Below are positions 18,834 through 28,008 of a stretch of 64,000 nucleotides of DNA, piece after piece. The stretch is from Agromyces sp. LHK192 (GTDB taxonomy: Bacteria; Actinomycetota; Actinomycetes; Actinomycetales; Microbacteriaceae), in contig NZ_CP034753.1 of NCBI RefSeq assembly GCF_004006235.1, positions 1,550,001 to 1,614,000 on the forward strand, read 5' to 3'. The position numbers and the translations under genes are program-made. The notes below the pieces were generated by a model, which did not search any database, had not been told where the DNA came from, and was given only the letters and a program-made list of their open reading frames with translations. Numbering within the stretch: position 1 is the stretch's first letter; every line of letters starts with the position of its first letter.

Positions 18834-19732
18834 GCGGTGAGGTGCAGGCGGCCGCCGTGCTCGGCGGCCTCTCCGAGAGCGAGCAGCTCGACGCGCGGAA
18901 GCCGGTCGACCCGCGCCCGCGGCCTCGACGGATCGGGCTCGGCGACTGGCTGCTGCCGGCGTACACGATCACCGCGTTCGTGTTCCTGCTGATCCCGATC
19001 GCGTACACGTTCGTGTTCTCGTTCAACGACTCGGTGAAGTCGAACATCTCGTGGCGCGGGTTCACCTTCGACAAGTGGCTGAACGTGTGCAACGTCGAGG
19101 GCGGCGCGGTCTGCGAGGCGTTCGGCAACAGCATCGTGGTCGGGCTCGTGTCGACGGTGCTCGCGGCCGTGCTCGGCACGATGATCGCGATCGCGCTGGT
19201 GCGCTACCGGTTCCGCGCCCGGTCGGTGATCAGCCTGCTGCTGTTCCTGCCGATGGCGACCCCCGAGGTCGTGCTCGGCGCCGGGCTCGCCGCGCAGTTC
19301 CTCGCCGTCGGCGTGCCGAAGGACATGCTGACGATCATCCTGGCGCACACGATGTTCTGCATCAGCTTCGTCGTCGTCACGGTGAAGGCGCGCGTGTCGA
19401 GCCTCGACCCGGCGCTCGAGGAGGCCGGGCGCGACCTGTACGGGTCGCCCGCACAGGTGTTCTGGCGCATCACGTTCCCGCTGCTGCTGCCCGGCATCGT
19501 CGCGGCCGCGCTGCTGTCGTTCGCGCTCAGCTTCGACGACTTCATCATCACGAACTTCAACTCCGGGTCGGTGTCGACGTTCCCGAAGTACGTGTACATC
19601 TCCGCGTCGCGCGGCATCCCGGCCGAGGCGAACGTCATCGCGTCGGCCGTGTTCCTGTTCGCGATCGTCCTCGTCGTCGTCGCACAGGTCTCGCGTGCGG
19701 CGCGGGCACGGCGACTCGCGAAGCTCGACTGA
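18830..19732 (+). CDS. potC: Polyamine ABC transporter permease (PotC-type)
   Basis: A 300-residue permease, second half of the channel. GTG 18830 overlaps the potB stop (GTGA) and sits seven bases after ACGGAGGA, which decides the start over longer frames. The EAA-type loop reads LEEAGRDLYGSPAQVFWR, followed by PLLLPGIVAAALLSFALSFDDFI, typical of PotC. A strong bidirectional terminator follows. Confidence 0.92.
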
Positions 19733-19776
19733 CGGATCGGGTCGGCCCGAACCGGGTCGGGTCGGCCCGGACGACC

Positions 19777-19814
19777 GATCGGGGCCGGCGCGTTCGGACG
19801 CACCGGCCCCGATC
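19777..19814. terminator. Bidirectional terminator between potC and the asparaginase gene
   Basis: GATCGGGGCCGG (19777-19788) pairs perfectly with CCGGCCCCGATC (19803-19814) around a 14-base loop. It lies between convergent genes, so it can end transcripts from both sides. Confidence 0.75.
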
Positions 19815-19834
19815 CGTTCGGCTGTCGAGCGGGG

Positions 19835-20824
19835 TCAGACGGACGCGCGGATCTCGCCGACCGGGCGGTCGCCGCCCATGACCCACAGCGCGAGTTCGGC
19901 CTGCACCTGGTCGACCGCGTCGTGCTCGATCGCGCCGGCGTCGGCGAGGAGCCGGAGCGCGACGACGGTCGTGGCGCGCGCGCTGCCGTCGAGCACCTTC
20001 ACCGCGGTGGTGGTGCCGTTCGGCGCGGTCATCACCATGAGCCCCTCCGCGCCGATCTTCGCGAACACGCCCAGGCGCTCGATCGCGACGGTGTCGGGTC
20101 GCCCCGGACCGCCGACGGCCCACGGATGCTCCCGCACGGCGGCCGTCAGCTCCGCGGCCTCGCGGAAGAACGCGAACGGCGACGAGGTCTGCGACGTCGT
20201 CAGCTTCTGGACGCCGCGGGCGAGGCCCGTCAGGCTGATCGCGTGCACCGGCGCGCCGCAGCCGTCGACGCCGCTGGCCGCGGGACGTTCGCCCGTGAAC
20301 CGTTCGAGGACGTCGAGCACCTTGCGCTGCATCGGATGGTCGAGGCCGAGGTATCCCTCGAGGGGCCAGTCGTTGGCCGCGCAGGCGAGCAGCATCGCGG
20401 CGTGCTTGCCCGAGCACTCCATGTAGACGCGCTCCTTCGCGCCGCCGGAGCGGACGACCTGGTCGCGCGCGGCGGAGTCGATCGGCATCGCCGGCGGGCA
20501 GCCGAGTGCCGACAGCGGGATGCGCTCGCGGGCGAGCAGCCCGCGGACGAGCGCGACGTGCGCCGCGGTGCCGGAGTGGCTCGCCGTCGCGATCGCGGCG
20601 TCCTCGCCCCGGAGGGTGACTCCGGAGGTCATGGCCGCGACCGCCTGGAACGGCTTCAGCGTGCTCCGCGGGAAGATGGGCGAGCGGACGTCGCCGAGCA
20701 CACGCGCGACCTCGCCCTCGGGGTTCAGGACGATCGCCGAGCCCGCGTGGCGGGACTCGACGAAACCACTGCGTTCGACCACGGCGAGTTCGACGGCGTC
20801 GGTGACGGAGAAGGTGCCGGCCAC
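19835..20824 (-). CDS. Asparaginase (PF06089 / L-asparaginase II family)
   Basis: A 329-residue enzyme of the actinobacterial asparaginase II family, hydrolysing L-asparagine to aspartate and ammonia. Family segments seen: RSTLKPFQAVA, ASHSGTAAHV, ECSGKHAAMLLACA and DGCGAPVHA. This family is unrelated to the E. coli AnsA/AnsB fold. It starts three bases after the gabT stop, so the two form one leftward operon. With gabT and the facing polyamine transporter it suggests a nitrogen-scavenging module (inference). Confidence 0.88.
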   Translation of the reverse strand: MAGTFSVTDAVELAVVERSGFVESRHAGSAIVLNPEGEVARVLGDVRSPIFPRSTLKPFQAVAAMTSGVTLRGEDAAIATASHSGTAAHVALVRGLLARERIPLSALGCPPAMPIDSAARDQVVRSGGAKERVYMECSGKHAAMLLACAANDWPLEGYLGLDHPMQRKVLDVLERFTGERPAASGVDGCGAPVHAISLTGLARGVQKLTTSQTSSPFAFFREAAELTAAVREHPWAVGGPGRPDTVAIERLGVFAKIGAEGLMVMTAPNGTTTAVKVLDGSARATTVVALRLLADAGAIEHDAVDQVQAELALWVMGGDRPVGEIRASV

Positions 20825-20827
20825 GGC

Positions 20828-22216
20828 TCAGCCGAGGGCCGCGAGGCCGTCGTCGAGCACCTGGAGGGCGTCGTCGATCAGCGCGTCGGTCACGGCGAGG
20901 CTCGGCAGGAACCGCAGGACGTTGCCCCACGTGCCGGCGTTGAGGAGCAGCAGGCCGTGCTGGGCGGCGTACGCCACGAGCGCGCTCACGGCCTGGGCGT
21001 TCGGCCGCTTCGTCGTCGTCGCGGTGCCCGGTTCCACGACCTCGATCGCGATCATCGCGCCGATGCCGCGGATGTCGCCGATCACGTCGTAGCGCTCCTT
21101 CAGGCGCTCGAGGCCCGCCGTGAGGGTGCCACCGATGCGGTCGGCCTCGGCGAGGAGTCCGTCGCGCTCGATGGCCTCGAACACCGCGATCGCCGCGGCG
21201 CACGCGACGGGGTTGCCGCCGAACGTGCCGCCGAGCCCGCCGGGGTGCGAGGCGTCCATGATCTCGGCGCGGCCGGTGACGGCCGCGAGCGGCAGGCCGC
21301 CCGCGATGCCCTTCGCGGACAGCACCAGGTCGGGCTCCCAGCCGAAGTGCTCGCTCGCGTAGTAGCGGCCGGTGCGCGCCATGCCGCTCTGGATCTCGTC
21401 GGCGATCATCACGACGCCGTTCGCGGTGCACCAGCCCTGCAGCGTGGGCAGGAAGCCGTCGGCCGGCACCATGAACCCGCCCTCACCCTGGATGGGCTCG
21501 ACGACGAGGCACGCGAGGTCGTCCGCGCCGACGATCTTCTCGAGGTAGTCGATCGTGCGCTCGGCCGCTTCGACGCCGCCCAGGCCGTCGCGGTACGGGT
21601 ACGAGCCGGGTGCGTGGTAGACGTCGCCCGCGAACGGGCCGAAGCCCCAGCCGTACGGGTTCGCCTTGTAGTTCATCGCCATCGTGAGGTTGGTGCGGCC
21701 GTGGTAGGCGTGGTCGAGCACGGCGACGCCGCGGCGGCCCGTGTGCTTGCGCGCGATCTTGACGCCGTTCTCGACGGCCTCGGCGCCCGAGTTCACCAGC
21801 ACGGACTTCTTCGCCCAGTCGCCGGGGGTGTGCTCGGCGAGCAGTTCGGCGACGCGCACGTACTCCTCGTACGGCGTGACGGTGAAGAGGGTGTGGATCA
21901 CGTCCTGCAACTGGCTCGCGGCCGCGGCGACCACGTTCGACTCGGTGTGGCCGACGGTCGTGACGCCGATGCCTGCGCCGAAGTCGATGAACCGGTTTCC
22001 GTCGACGTCGACCAGCACGGCGCCGTTGGCGCGCTCGATGTAGACCGGGAGTGCGCTGCCGACGCCGGCCGAGACCACCGCGCGACGTCGCTCGTGCAGT
22101 TCCTGCGACTTCGGACCGGGAACGGCGGTGACGATGAGTCGCTCCTGCGGGACGGTGTACTGCGGTACGGCGGCCGCCGGTGCGCCGGCGCCCTGCTCGT
22201 CGATGGTGTCAGTCAT
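20828..22216 (-). CDS. gabT: 4-aminobutyrate--2-oxoglutarate transaminase
   Basis: PLP-dependent class III aminotransferase (462 aa) that converts GABA to succinate semialdehyde, the downstream step of putrescine breakdown. Seen: the N-terminal substrate segment (DVDGNRFIDFGAGIGV), VNSGAEAVENGVK, DEIQSGMARTG with the conserved Asp, and SAKGIAGG carrying the PLP lysine. The potDABC operon faces it, which supports polyamine/GABA catabolism. A TAGGCT -10 box on this strand lies nine bases before the ATG, so the transcript has almost no leader. Confidence 0.92.
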   Translation of the reverse strand: MTDTIDEQGAGAPAAAVPQYTVPQERLIVTAVPGPKSQELHERRRAVVSAGVGSALPVYIERANGAVLVDVDGNRFIDFGAGIGVTTVGHTESNVVAAAASQLQDVIHTLFTVTPYEEYVRVAELLAEHTPGDWAKKSVLVNSGAEAVENGVKIARKHTGRRGVAVLDHAYHGRTNLTMAMNYKANPYGWGFGPFAGDVYHAPGSYPYRDGLGGVEAAERTIDYLEKIVGADDLACLVVEPIQGEGGFMVPADGFLPTLQGWCTANGVVMIADEIQSGMARTGRYYASEHFGWEPDLVLSAKGIAGGLPLAAVTGRAEIMDASHPGGLGGTFGGNPVACAAAIAVFEAIERDGLLAEADRIGGTLTAGLERLKERYDVIGDIRGIGAMIAIEVVEPGTATTTKRPNAQAVSALVAYAAQHGLLLLNAGTWGNVLRFLPSLAVTDALIDDALQVLDDGLAALG

Positions 22217-22225
22217 GATCCAGCC

Positions 22226-22231
22226 AGCCTA
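22226..22231 (-). promoter_or_regulatory. -10 box of gabT
   Basis: Reads TAGGCT on the minus strand, nine bases before the gabT ATG; predicted start of transcription about two bases before the ATG. Confidence 0.5.
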
Positions 22232-22256
22232 TCGCCGCGCCCGCGGCCGGGGCGGG

Positions 22257-22262
22257 CAGAAT
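22257..22262 (+). promoter_or_regulatory. -10 box of the osmC-type gene
   Basis: CAGAAT; places the transcript start near 22269-22270, giving a leader of about 38 bases with the ribosome site GGAGG at 22298-22302. Confidence 0.45.
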
Positions 22263-22307
22263 CGAACGGATGGCTCGCGCCGCACGGGCGCGCGACGGGA
22301 GGCGGCG

Positions 22308-22826
22308 ATGCTTGGCGAACACGGGTTCCGCGTGGAACTGGAGTGGACGGGCGAGACGCCGGCGGCGGTGTCGGGACCGACCGTGGCCGGCGCCGCGCCC
22401 GCGCGCCGGAGCCGGGTCACGTCGGCGGCGCGCAGCCACGTCGTGCGCGCCGACGGCAAGCTCCACGCCATCGAGGGGTCTGCGGCGCGCCCGTTCCACG
22501 GCGACCCGGCCCGCTGGAACCCGGAGGAGCTCCTGCTCGCCGCGCTGGCGGACTGCCACCTGCTCAGCTACCTCTACGTCGCCGCACGAGCGGGAGTGGT
22601 CGTGACCGCGTACCGCGATGACGCGACCGCGACGCTGCGCCAGGACGCCCGCGGCGGGGGAGCGATCATCGAGGCCGTGCTCCGTCCGCGGGTCGGCGTG
22701 GCGGAGCCCGCGATGGTCGAGGTCGCACAGGCGCTGCACGCGGAGGCATCCGCGCTGTGCTTCATCGCCTCCTCGGTGGCGTTCCCGATCCGGCACGAAC
22801 CGGTCGCGGAGGTGGTCGCGCGCTGA
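22308..22826 (+). CDS. OsmC-family peroxiredoxin-like protein
   Basis: A 172-residue protein of the OsmC/Ohr superfamily, which reduces organic peroxides through a cysteine pair. Seen: an N-terminal beta segment, the family helix start NPEELLLAALADCHLLSYL with the first Cys, and SALCFIASSVAFP with the second Cys. ATG 22308 is chosen for its GGAGG five bases upstream. Divergent from gabT, each gene with its own -10 box. The second segment has a bulkier context than classical Ohr, so it is called at family level only. Confidence 0.85.
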   Translation: MLGEHGFRVELEWTGETPAAVSGPTVAGAAPARRSRVTSAARSHVVRADGKLHAIEGSAARPFHGDPARWNPEELLLAALADCHLLSYLYVAARAGVVVTAYRDDATATLRQDARGGGAIIEAVLRPRVGVAEPAMVEVAQALHAEASALCFIASSVAFPIRHEPVAEVVAR

Positions 22827-22850
22827 ACGGGCGGACCGGTCGGGCGCGAC

Positions 22851-23762
22851 TCAGGGGCGCGCGGGCACGACGACGCCTTCCGGGCACGGATCGCCGCCGA
22901 TGAGGCGGGTGCACGGCGGCAGGAAGCCCGGGTAGCGCTCGGCGGTGGGGTCGCCGAACCAGCGGTGCCAGATGCGCCAGAAGTTGAGGTTGCCCCAGGC
23001 GGAGCATCCGTCGCCCGAGTCGGGATCGGCGAGCGTCGCCTCGTTGGGCTGGTACGGCGTGTAGTTGTAGAGGTTCGCGGTGGCCTGATTGCGGATGTCG
23101 ACGGGCGAGGCGCCGCAGGCGGGATCGGGGTTGTACCCGACGTCGACGACGCCGATCCGGTAGGCCCGGTCGGGGTGCTCGGTGTACTGCCGGAACTGCC
23201 AGGCCGCGTGGTACACCTGATTGAAGAATCCGAAGTACTCCTGGTCGCAGTCGGCCGTGTCGGGGCAGCCGTATCCGGTCGCCCGGGTGTATCCGTGCTC
23301 GCTCGGGCGCGTGAGCAGCGACTGCTCCTTCTGCAGCAGCACGATGAGCGTCTTGGGACTGACCCGGCACGCCTCGGCGACCCTGACCACGATGCGGCTC
23401 GCCCGTTCGTTGCGGGCGCCGCGGTAGGCGTCGCAGTGGCCGGCCTCCTCATGGGCCTGATCGGTCGTGCTCTCCCGGAAGTCGGCGAGGCAGACCACCC
23501 CCACGTCGGCGCGGCAGGAGACGGACTCGAAGAACGACTGGACCTCGCGTTCGGTCATCGCCCCGGCGTCGTAGAAGCTGTCGTCGCTGACGATGTACCC
23601 GGCCTGGAACTCCGAGGTGGGCGGTTCGGCGGACGTCGACCCCGCAGAGCTGGACTCCGCCGGGCGCTCGACGGTGGGCGCGCCCGCGGTGCATCCGGCG
23701 ACGAGCAGGACGAGGGCTGCGGCGAAGCCGGCGACGGAGGCGGCGAGCGGGGCGGTTCTCAC
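22851..23762 (-). CDS. Secreted lipoprotein with lysozyme-like domain, function unknown
   Basis: A 303-residue lipoprotein: short basic start, hydrophobic core and lipobox LLVAGC, then a Ser/Pro-rich linker and a globular domain rich in Cys and aromatic residues. The domain has AEACRVSPKTLIVLLQKEQSLL, which looks like the Glu-bearing helix of lytic transglycosylases, plus ATGYGCPD, FGFFNQVYHAAWQF and NLYNYTPYQPN; I associate this set with uncharacterised actinobacterial surface proteins. GTG 23762 is preferred over GTG 23780 because a TAGGGT box sits exactly seven bases upstream (leaderless layout) and it gives a compact signal peptide; the longer form would add six residues. Cell-wall cleavage is possible but unproven. 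Confidence 0.7.
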   Translation of the reverse strand: MRTAPLAASVAGFAAALVLLVAGCTAGAPTVERPAESSSAGSTSAEPPTSEFQAGYIVSDDSFYDAGAMTEREVQSFFESVSCRADVGVVCLADFRESTTDQAHEEAGHCDAYRGARNERASRIVVRVAEACRVSPKTLIVLLQKEQSLLTRPSEHGYTRATGYGCPDTADCDQEYFGFFNQVYHAAWQFRQYTEHPDRAYRIGVVDVGYNPDPACGASPVDIRNQATANLYNYTPYQPNEATLADPDSGDGCSAWGNLNFWRIWHRWFGDPTAERYPGFLPPCTRLIGGDPCPEGVVVPARP

Positions 23763-23769
23763 CCGCACG

Positions 23770-23775
23770 ACCCTA
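23770..23775 (-). promoter_or_regulatory. -10 box, leaderless layout (lipoprotein gene)
   Basis: TAGGGT on the minus strand, seven bases before GTG 23762; it decides between two in-frame GTG starts. Confidence 0.5.
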
Positions 23776-23825
23776 GCCACCCACGCTGCCGTCGCGCTGG
23801 GAATCCGGGAGCGCCCGCGCGGTTC

Positions 23826-24587
23826 CTACAGGCGCTCGTGCGGCGCGATACGGTCGGCGATCTTCGCGAGCGTGGTCGCCGGCGGCGCCTCGTTGTAGAC
23901 GCCCGCCGGCTCCTGGCCGGTGAGCGCCTGGATCGCGGTCATGATCTCGTCGGTGGCCGCACGCCGAGCCCGACCCGACGTCGCGGGTCCGTGGCGGGCG
24001 AGGTCGAGCGGTTCGCCGAACCGGATCGTGACGGGGCGGATGCGCGGGCGCTTCGCGCCGACCGGCTGGATCTCCTCGGTGCCGACGAGCCCCACGGGCA
24101 CGACCTTCGCGCCCGTCGAGAGCGCGAGCCAGGCGACGCCGGTGCGTCCGCGGTACAGCCTGCCGTCGAGCGAACGCGTGCCTTCGGGGTAGATCGCGAA
24201 CGCACTGCCCGCCTCGAGGATGCGCCGTCCCTGGTCGAGGGCTTCCTGCGCCTGGGATCCGGCGCCGCGTTCGACCGAGACCGCGCCGATCGCGGTGAAG
24301 AACGTCCGCGAGACCCAGCCCGAGAAGCCGGTGCCGGTGAAGTAGTGCGACTTCGCCAGGAACTGCACCTGGCGCGGTGCCGCGAGCGGGATCGCGATGC
24401 TGTCGATGAACGAGAGGTGGTTCGACGCGAGGATGACGGCGCCCGTGCGCGGCACGAGGTCAGTGCCGATGATCTTCGGGCGCCAGACCAGCCGGACGAG
24501 CGGGCGCAGGATGCCTCGGAAGACGTGGTAGGTCGCTCCCGGTCGCGTCGCCGACACCGGGAGGGCCGTCGCCTCGATCTCGCTCAC
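23826..24587 (-). CDS. plsC: 1-acyl-sn-glycerol-3-phosphate acyltransferase (PlsC family)
   Basis: A 253-residue membrane-associated acyltransferase that makes phosphatidic acid from lysophosphatidic acid. The catalytic NHLSFID (NHxxxxD) motif, the FFTAIGAVSVERG block and the substrate-binding YPEGTRSLDGRLYRG are present, then VPVGLVGTEEI. The GTG start lies six bases after a minus-strand TAACGT box. Divergent from the phosphopantetheinyl-transferase-like gene. Confidence 0.9.
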   Translation of the reverse strand: MSEIEATALPVSATRPGATYHVFRGILRPLVRLVWRPKIIGTDLVPRTGAVILASNHLSFIDSIAIPLAAPRQVQFLAKSHYFTGTGFSGWVSRTFFTAIGAVSVERGAGSQAQEALDQGRRILEAGSAFAIYPEGTRSLDGRLYRGRTGVAWLALSTGAKVVPVGLVGTEEIQPVGAKRPRIRPVTIRFGEPLDLARHGPATSGRARRAATDEIMTAIQALTGQEPAGVYNEAPPATTLAKIADRIAPHERL

Positions 24588-24593
24588 CCTCCG

Positions 24594-24599
24594 ACGTTA
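24594..24599 (-). promoter_or_regulatory. -10 box, leaderless layout (plsC)
   Basis: TAACGT on the minus strand, six bases before the plsC GTG. The spacer CGGAGG also resembles a ribosome site but is too close to the start to act as one. Confidence 0.45.
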
Positions 24600-24644
24600 G
24601 GCGCGTCGATATGCGTCGCACGGCATATCCGGGAAGATGGACGG

Positions 24645-25397
24645 ATGGACGCTGGCGGCACCGAGCAGGCCTCCCCGGGCCGGGGGATCCCCGGAGCGAT
24701 CGAACGCGCCGGAGCGTCGGCGGCCGGCGGCGGGGTCGTCTGGGCGTTCGACGAGCACCGGCTCACCATCGCCCGCCAGACCGGGGAACGGCGGACGGCC
24801 GCGAACCAGCTGCTCTCGCGCGTGGTCGCCGAGGCGTCCGACACGCCGGCCGAGGACGTGGAACTCGTCGGAGCGTGCGCGGAGTGCGGGGCGCGCCACG
24901 GTGCGCCGCGGATCGAGTATCCGGCGGCTCCGTCCGGGGCGCATTGGGTGGGCGACGCCGTCGCGGTCGGCGGCGTCACCGTCGCCGCGATCCGGACCGG
25001 CGGTGCGATCGGCGTCGCGATCGGACGTGCCGGGCCCGACCTCGTCCGGGTCGATGCCACGGCGTTCCACCCCGCCGAACTCGAGCGCCTCCGCGCCGTG
25101 CCCGACGCCGAACGCGCGGCGTTGCGCGGCCGGATGTGGGTGCGGAAGGCGGCGGTCGCGCGAGCACTGGGCCATCGCACGTTCGTGGAGCCCGCGCGGG
25201 TCGAGTTGGTCGAGCCGGAGGCCGACGTGCTCGGCGACCGGTCGGGCCGCTCCGTGCTCGCCCGCGGCATCCCGGAGTTCGGGGCCGACTGGGCCCGGGT
25301 GCTCGTCCTCGACGTGCCGGTCGAGGTCGAACCGCAACCCGCGGGCGAGGGAGCCGCGTCCCCGCCCCTCGCGGCGGCGGTGGCACTACTGCCGTAG
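24645..25397 (+). CDS. 4'-phosphopantetheinyl transferase-like protein with lost metal ligands
   Basis: A 250-residue protein with the layout of Sfp-type phosphopantetheinyl transferases: [16 protein letters not shown] (about 78-93), S..H near 97-100, a [14 protein letters not shown] strand, and [13 protein letters not shown] (about 164-176). Active enzymes have GVDIE and WxxKEA, whose Asp and two Glu bind magnesium. Here those positions read GVAIG (Ala125, Gly127) and WVRKAA (Ala169), so all three ligands are missing. It is either a dead paralogue or has another role. ATG 24645 follows GGGAAG by eight bases. It ends about 90 bases before dxr. Confidence 0.6.
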   Translation: MDAGGTEQASPGRGIPGAIERAGASAAGGGVVWAFDEHRLTIARQTGERRTAANQLLSRVVAEASDTPAEDVELVGACAECGARHGAPRIEYPAAPSGAHWVGDAVAVGGVTVAAIRTGGAIGVAIGRAGPDLVRVDATAFHPAELERLRAVPDAERAALRGRMWVRKAAVARALGHRTFVEPARVELVEPEADVLGDRSGRSVLARGIPEFGADWARVLVLDVPVEVEPQPAGEGAASPPLAAAVALLP

Positions 25398-25475
25398 CGC
25401 ACCGCGGACCGCGCACCGCGCCCGGCACCGCACCCGACGCCCAGCCCGCCGCCGACGGGCCGCCGACCGCCGCCC

Positions 25476-25481
25476 TACAGT
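25476..25481 (+). promoter_or_regulatory. -10 box, leaderless layout (dxr)
   Basis: TACAGT, seven bases before GTG 25489; transcription would begin at or next to the start codon. Confidence 0.6.
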
Positions 25482-25488
25482 GGAACCC

Positions 25489-26574
25489 GTGAAGCGCGTC
25501 ATCATCCTCGGTTCGACCGGCTCCATCGGCACGCAGGCCCTCGACGTCATCCGGCGCAATCCCCGCCGCTTCGAGGTCGTCGGGCTCGGAGTCGGGTCCG
25601 ACCGGGCCGCGCTCGAGCAGCAGGCCGCCGAGTTCGACGTCGAGGCGACGGCGGTCGGCATCGACGAGGCCGTGCAGCTCGTGCGCGAGGTCGACGCCGA
25701 CGTGGTGCTGAACGGCATCACCGGCTCCGTCGGGCTGGCGCCCACGCTCGCGGTGCTCGAACGCGGCACCACGCTCGCGCTCGCCAACAAGGAGTCGCTC
25801 ATCGTCGGCGGGGACCTGGTGACGCGGCTCGCCGCCCCGGGCCAGATCGTCCCCGTCGACTCGGAGCATTCCGCCATCGCGCAGGCGCTCCGCTCGGGCA
25901 CGCGCGAAGAGGTGCGCCGTCTGGTGCTGACCGCCTCGGGCGGCCCGTTCCGCGGACGCAGCCGCGCCGACCTCGAGCACGTCACGCCCGCCGAGGCGCT
26001 CGCCCACCCGACCTGGGACATGGGGCTCGTCGTCACGACGAACTCCGCGACCCTCGTCAACAAGGGGCTCGAGGTGATCGAGGCGCACCTCCTGTTCGAC
26101 GTCGACTACGACCGGATCGACGTCGTCGTGCACCCGCAGTCGATCGTCCACTCGATGGTCGAGTTCACCGACGGCTCGACGATCGCGCAGGCGTCGCCGC
26201 CCGACATGCGGCTGCCCATCTCGCTCGGGCTCGACTGGCCGCACCGCGTCGGCGGCGTCGGTCGTCCGCTCGACTGGACGACGGCGCAGTCGTGGACCTT
26301 CGAGCCCCTCGACGAGGAGGCCTTCCCGGCCGTGGCCCTCGCGAAGCAGGTCGGACGCGCGCGCGGCGAGTACCCGGCGGTGTTCAACGCCGCGAACGAG
26401 GAGGCCGTCGCCGCGTTCCACGCGGGCCGCATCCCCTTCAACGGCATCGTCGACACCGTTCGCACGGTCGTCGAGTCCCACGAGCAGGCCGACGCGACCC
26501 TCACGGTGGAGTCGCTCGCGGCGGCCGAGGCATCCGCTCGTCGCGCCGCGCAGGCGCGCATCGCCGCAGCCTGA
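25489..26574 (+). CDS. dxr: 1-deoxy-D-xylulose-5-phosphate reductoisomerase
   Basis: Second enzyme of the MEP isoprenoid pathway: DXP plus NADPH to 2-C-methylerythritol 4-phosphate. A 361-residue protein with the NADPH motif GSTGSIGTQ at the N-terminus, [14 protein letters not shown], the metal/substrate loop [10 protein letters not shown], the flexible-loop segment TASGGPFRG and the C-terminal [12 protein letters not shown]. The GTG start is fixed by homology of the first residues ([13 protein letters not shown]) and by the -10 box seven bases upstream. ispG of the same pathway lies 17 kb downstream. Confidence 0.97.
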   Translation: MKRVIILGSTGSIGTQALDVIRRNPRRFEVVGLGVGSDRAALEQQAAEFDVEATAVGIDEAVQLVREVDADVVLNGITGSVGLAPTLAVLERGTTLALANKESLIVGGDLVTRLAAPGQIVPVDSEHSAIAQALRSGTREEVRRLVLTASGGPFRGRSRADLEHVTPAEALAHPTWDMGLVVTTNSATLVNKGLEVIEAHLLFDVDYDRIDVVVHPQSIVHSMVEFTDGSTIAQASPPDMRLPISLGLDWPHRVGGVGRPLDWTTAQSWTFEPLDEEAFPAVALAKQVGRARGEYPAVFNAANEEAVAAFHAGRIPFNGIVDTVRTVVESHEQADATLTVESLAAAEASARRAAQARIAAA

Positions 26575-26650
26575 TCCGCCGATCGGTGCCGCCGCAGCGG
26601 ACTGGGCGGACGTTCAGACGGCCGTCAGCGGATTCCGAGCCCCGCCGCAG

Positions 26651-26656
26651 TACAGT
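26651..26656 (+). promoter_or_regulatory. -10 box, leaderless layout (rseP)
   Basis: TACAGT, six bases before GTG 26663; the same hexamer as at dxr. Confidence 0.6.
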
Positions 26657-26662
26657 CATCGG

Positions 26663-27988
26663 GTGGAATCCGTGCTCGCGTTCGTGATCGGCGTCGTCAT
26701 CGTCGCGATCGGCCTCGCCATCTCGATCGGCCTGCACGAGATCGGCCACCTCGTGCCCGCGAAGCTGTTCGGCGTCAAGGTGACCCAGTACATGATCGGC
26801 TTCGGCCCGACGATCTGGTCGCGCCGCCGCGGCGAGACCGAGTACGGCGTCAAGGCGATCCCGTTCGGCGGGTACATCTCGATGATCGGCATGTTCCCGC
26901 CGGCGAAGGGCGAGCGCGCCAAGGAGGACAGCACGGGCTTCTTCCGGGGCCTCGTGCAGGACGCCCGCGAGTCCAGCGCCGAGTCGATCACGCCCGGCGA
27001 CGAGCACCGGGCCTTCTACCTGCTGCCGGTGTGGAAGCGCATCATCGTCATGTTCGGCGGCCCGTTCATGAACCTGGTGCTCGGCGTGCTCCTGTTCGGC
27101 GTGCTGGTGATGGGCTTCGGGCTGCCCCAGACGACCGCGACCGTCGGGACGGTGTCGGAGTGCGCGCTGCCCGCGAACAGCGAGCGCCAGACGTGCGAGC
27201 CGGGCGACCCGGCCGCTCCCGGCGCGGCCGCGGGCATCGAGCCGGGCGACACCATCGTCTCCATCGACGGCGTGCCCATCGAGTCCTGGGAGCAGTCGAC
27301 CGCGATCATCCGCGAGCACCCGGGTGAGCAGCTCGACGTCGTCGTCGAGCGCGACGGCGACGAGGCGGCCCTCGAGGTCACGCCGATGCTGAGCGAGCGG
27401 TACGCGCTCGACGAGCAGGGCGAGATCGTGACGGATGCCTCGGGCGAGCCGCTGACCGTCGACGCCGGGTTCGTCGGCATCTCGCCGACGGTCGCGCGGG
27501 TCCAGCAGCCCGTGACCGAGGTGTTCCCCGCCGTCGGACAACAGATCTCGGGCGTCGCGGGCATCATCTTCAACCTGCCGCAGCGCATGGTCGACGTCGC
27601 GAATGCCGCGTTCGGCCCGGGCGAGCGCGACCCGAACGGTCCGATGAGCGTCGTCGGCGTCGGACGGGTCGCTGGCGAGGTCGCCGCGACCGACCAGCTG
27701 CCGTTCGTCGAGAAGGCCGCGGGACTCGTCGGCATCCTCGCGTCGCTGAACATCGCACTGTTCGTGTTCAACCTGATCCCGCTGCTGCCGCTCGACGGCG
27801 GCCACATCGCGGGAGCGCTCTGGGAGGCGATCCGGCGGGGCTTCGCGAAGCTGTTCCGCCGTCCCGACCCCGGCCCCGTCGACCTCGCCAAGCTCATGCC
27901 GATCACGCTCGGCGTGGTCGTCATCCTCGGGGCGATGAGCGCCCTGCTGATCTACGCCGACATCGTCAAGCCCGTGGCGATCTTCTGA
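26663..27988 (+). CDS. rseP: Site-2 protease (RseP/Rip1 family zinc metalloprotease)
   Basis: A 441-residue intramembrane protease that cuts membrane-bound regulators such as anti-sigma factors. The zinc site HEIGH is at residues 25-29 in the first helix, a PDZ domain covers about 185-330 (AAGIEPGDTIVSIDGVPIES), and the second metal motif is NLIPLLPLDGGHI in a C-terminal helix. GTG start with its own leaderless-type promoter. The order dxr-rseP-(ispG) is common in actinobacteria; here ispG is displaced downstream. Confidence 0.95.
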   Translation: MESVLAFVIGVVIVAIGLAISIGLHEIGHLVPAKLFGVKVTQYMIGFGPTIWSRRRGETEYGVKAIPFGGYISMIGMFPPAKGERAKEDSTGFFRGLVQDARESSAESITPGDEHRAFYLLPVWKRIIVMFGGPFMNLVLGVLLFGVLVMGFGLPQTTATVGTVSECALPANSERQTCEPGDPAAPGAAAGIEPGDTIVSIDGVPIESWEQSTAIIREHPGEQLDVVVERDGDEAALEVTPMLSERYALDEQGEIVTDASGEPLTVDAGFVGISPTVARVQQPVTEVFPAVGQQISGVAGIIFNLPQRMVDVANAAFGPGERDPNGPMSVVGVGRVAGEVAATDQLPFVEKAAGLVGILASLNIALFVFNLIPLLPLDGGHIAGALWEAIRRGFAKLFRRPDPGPVDLAKLMPITLGVVVILGAMSALLIYADIVKPVAIF

Positions 27989-28008
27989 TCGGAGCCGTCG
28001 AACCAGTC

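Noticed and set aside
22270..22605. ATG seven bases after the CAGAAT box, opening a 111-codon frame over the osmC start
   Set aside because: The spacing fits a leaderless start, but the product is an Arg/Ser/Ala-rich shadow frame without family features, and osmC at 22308 has a good ribosome site. Noted only as a possible upstream start.
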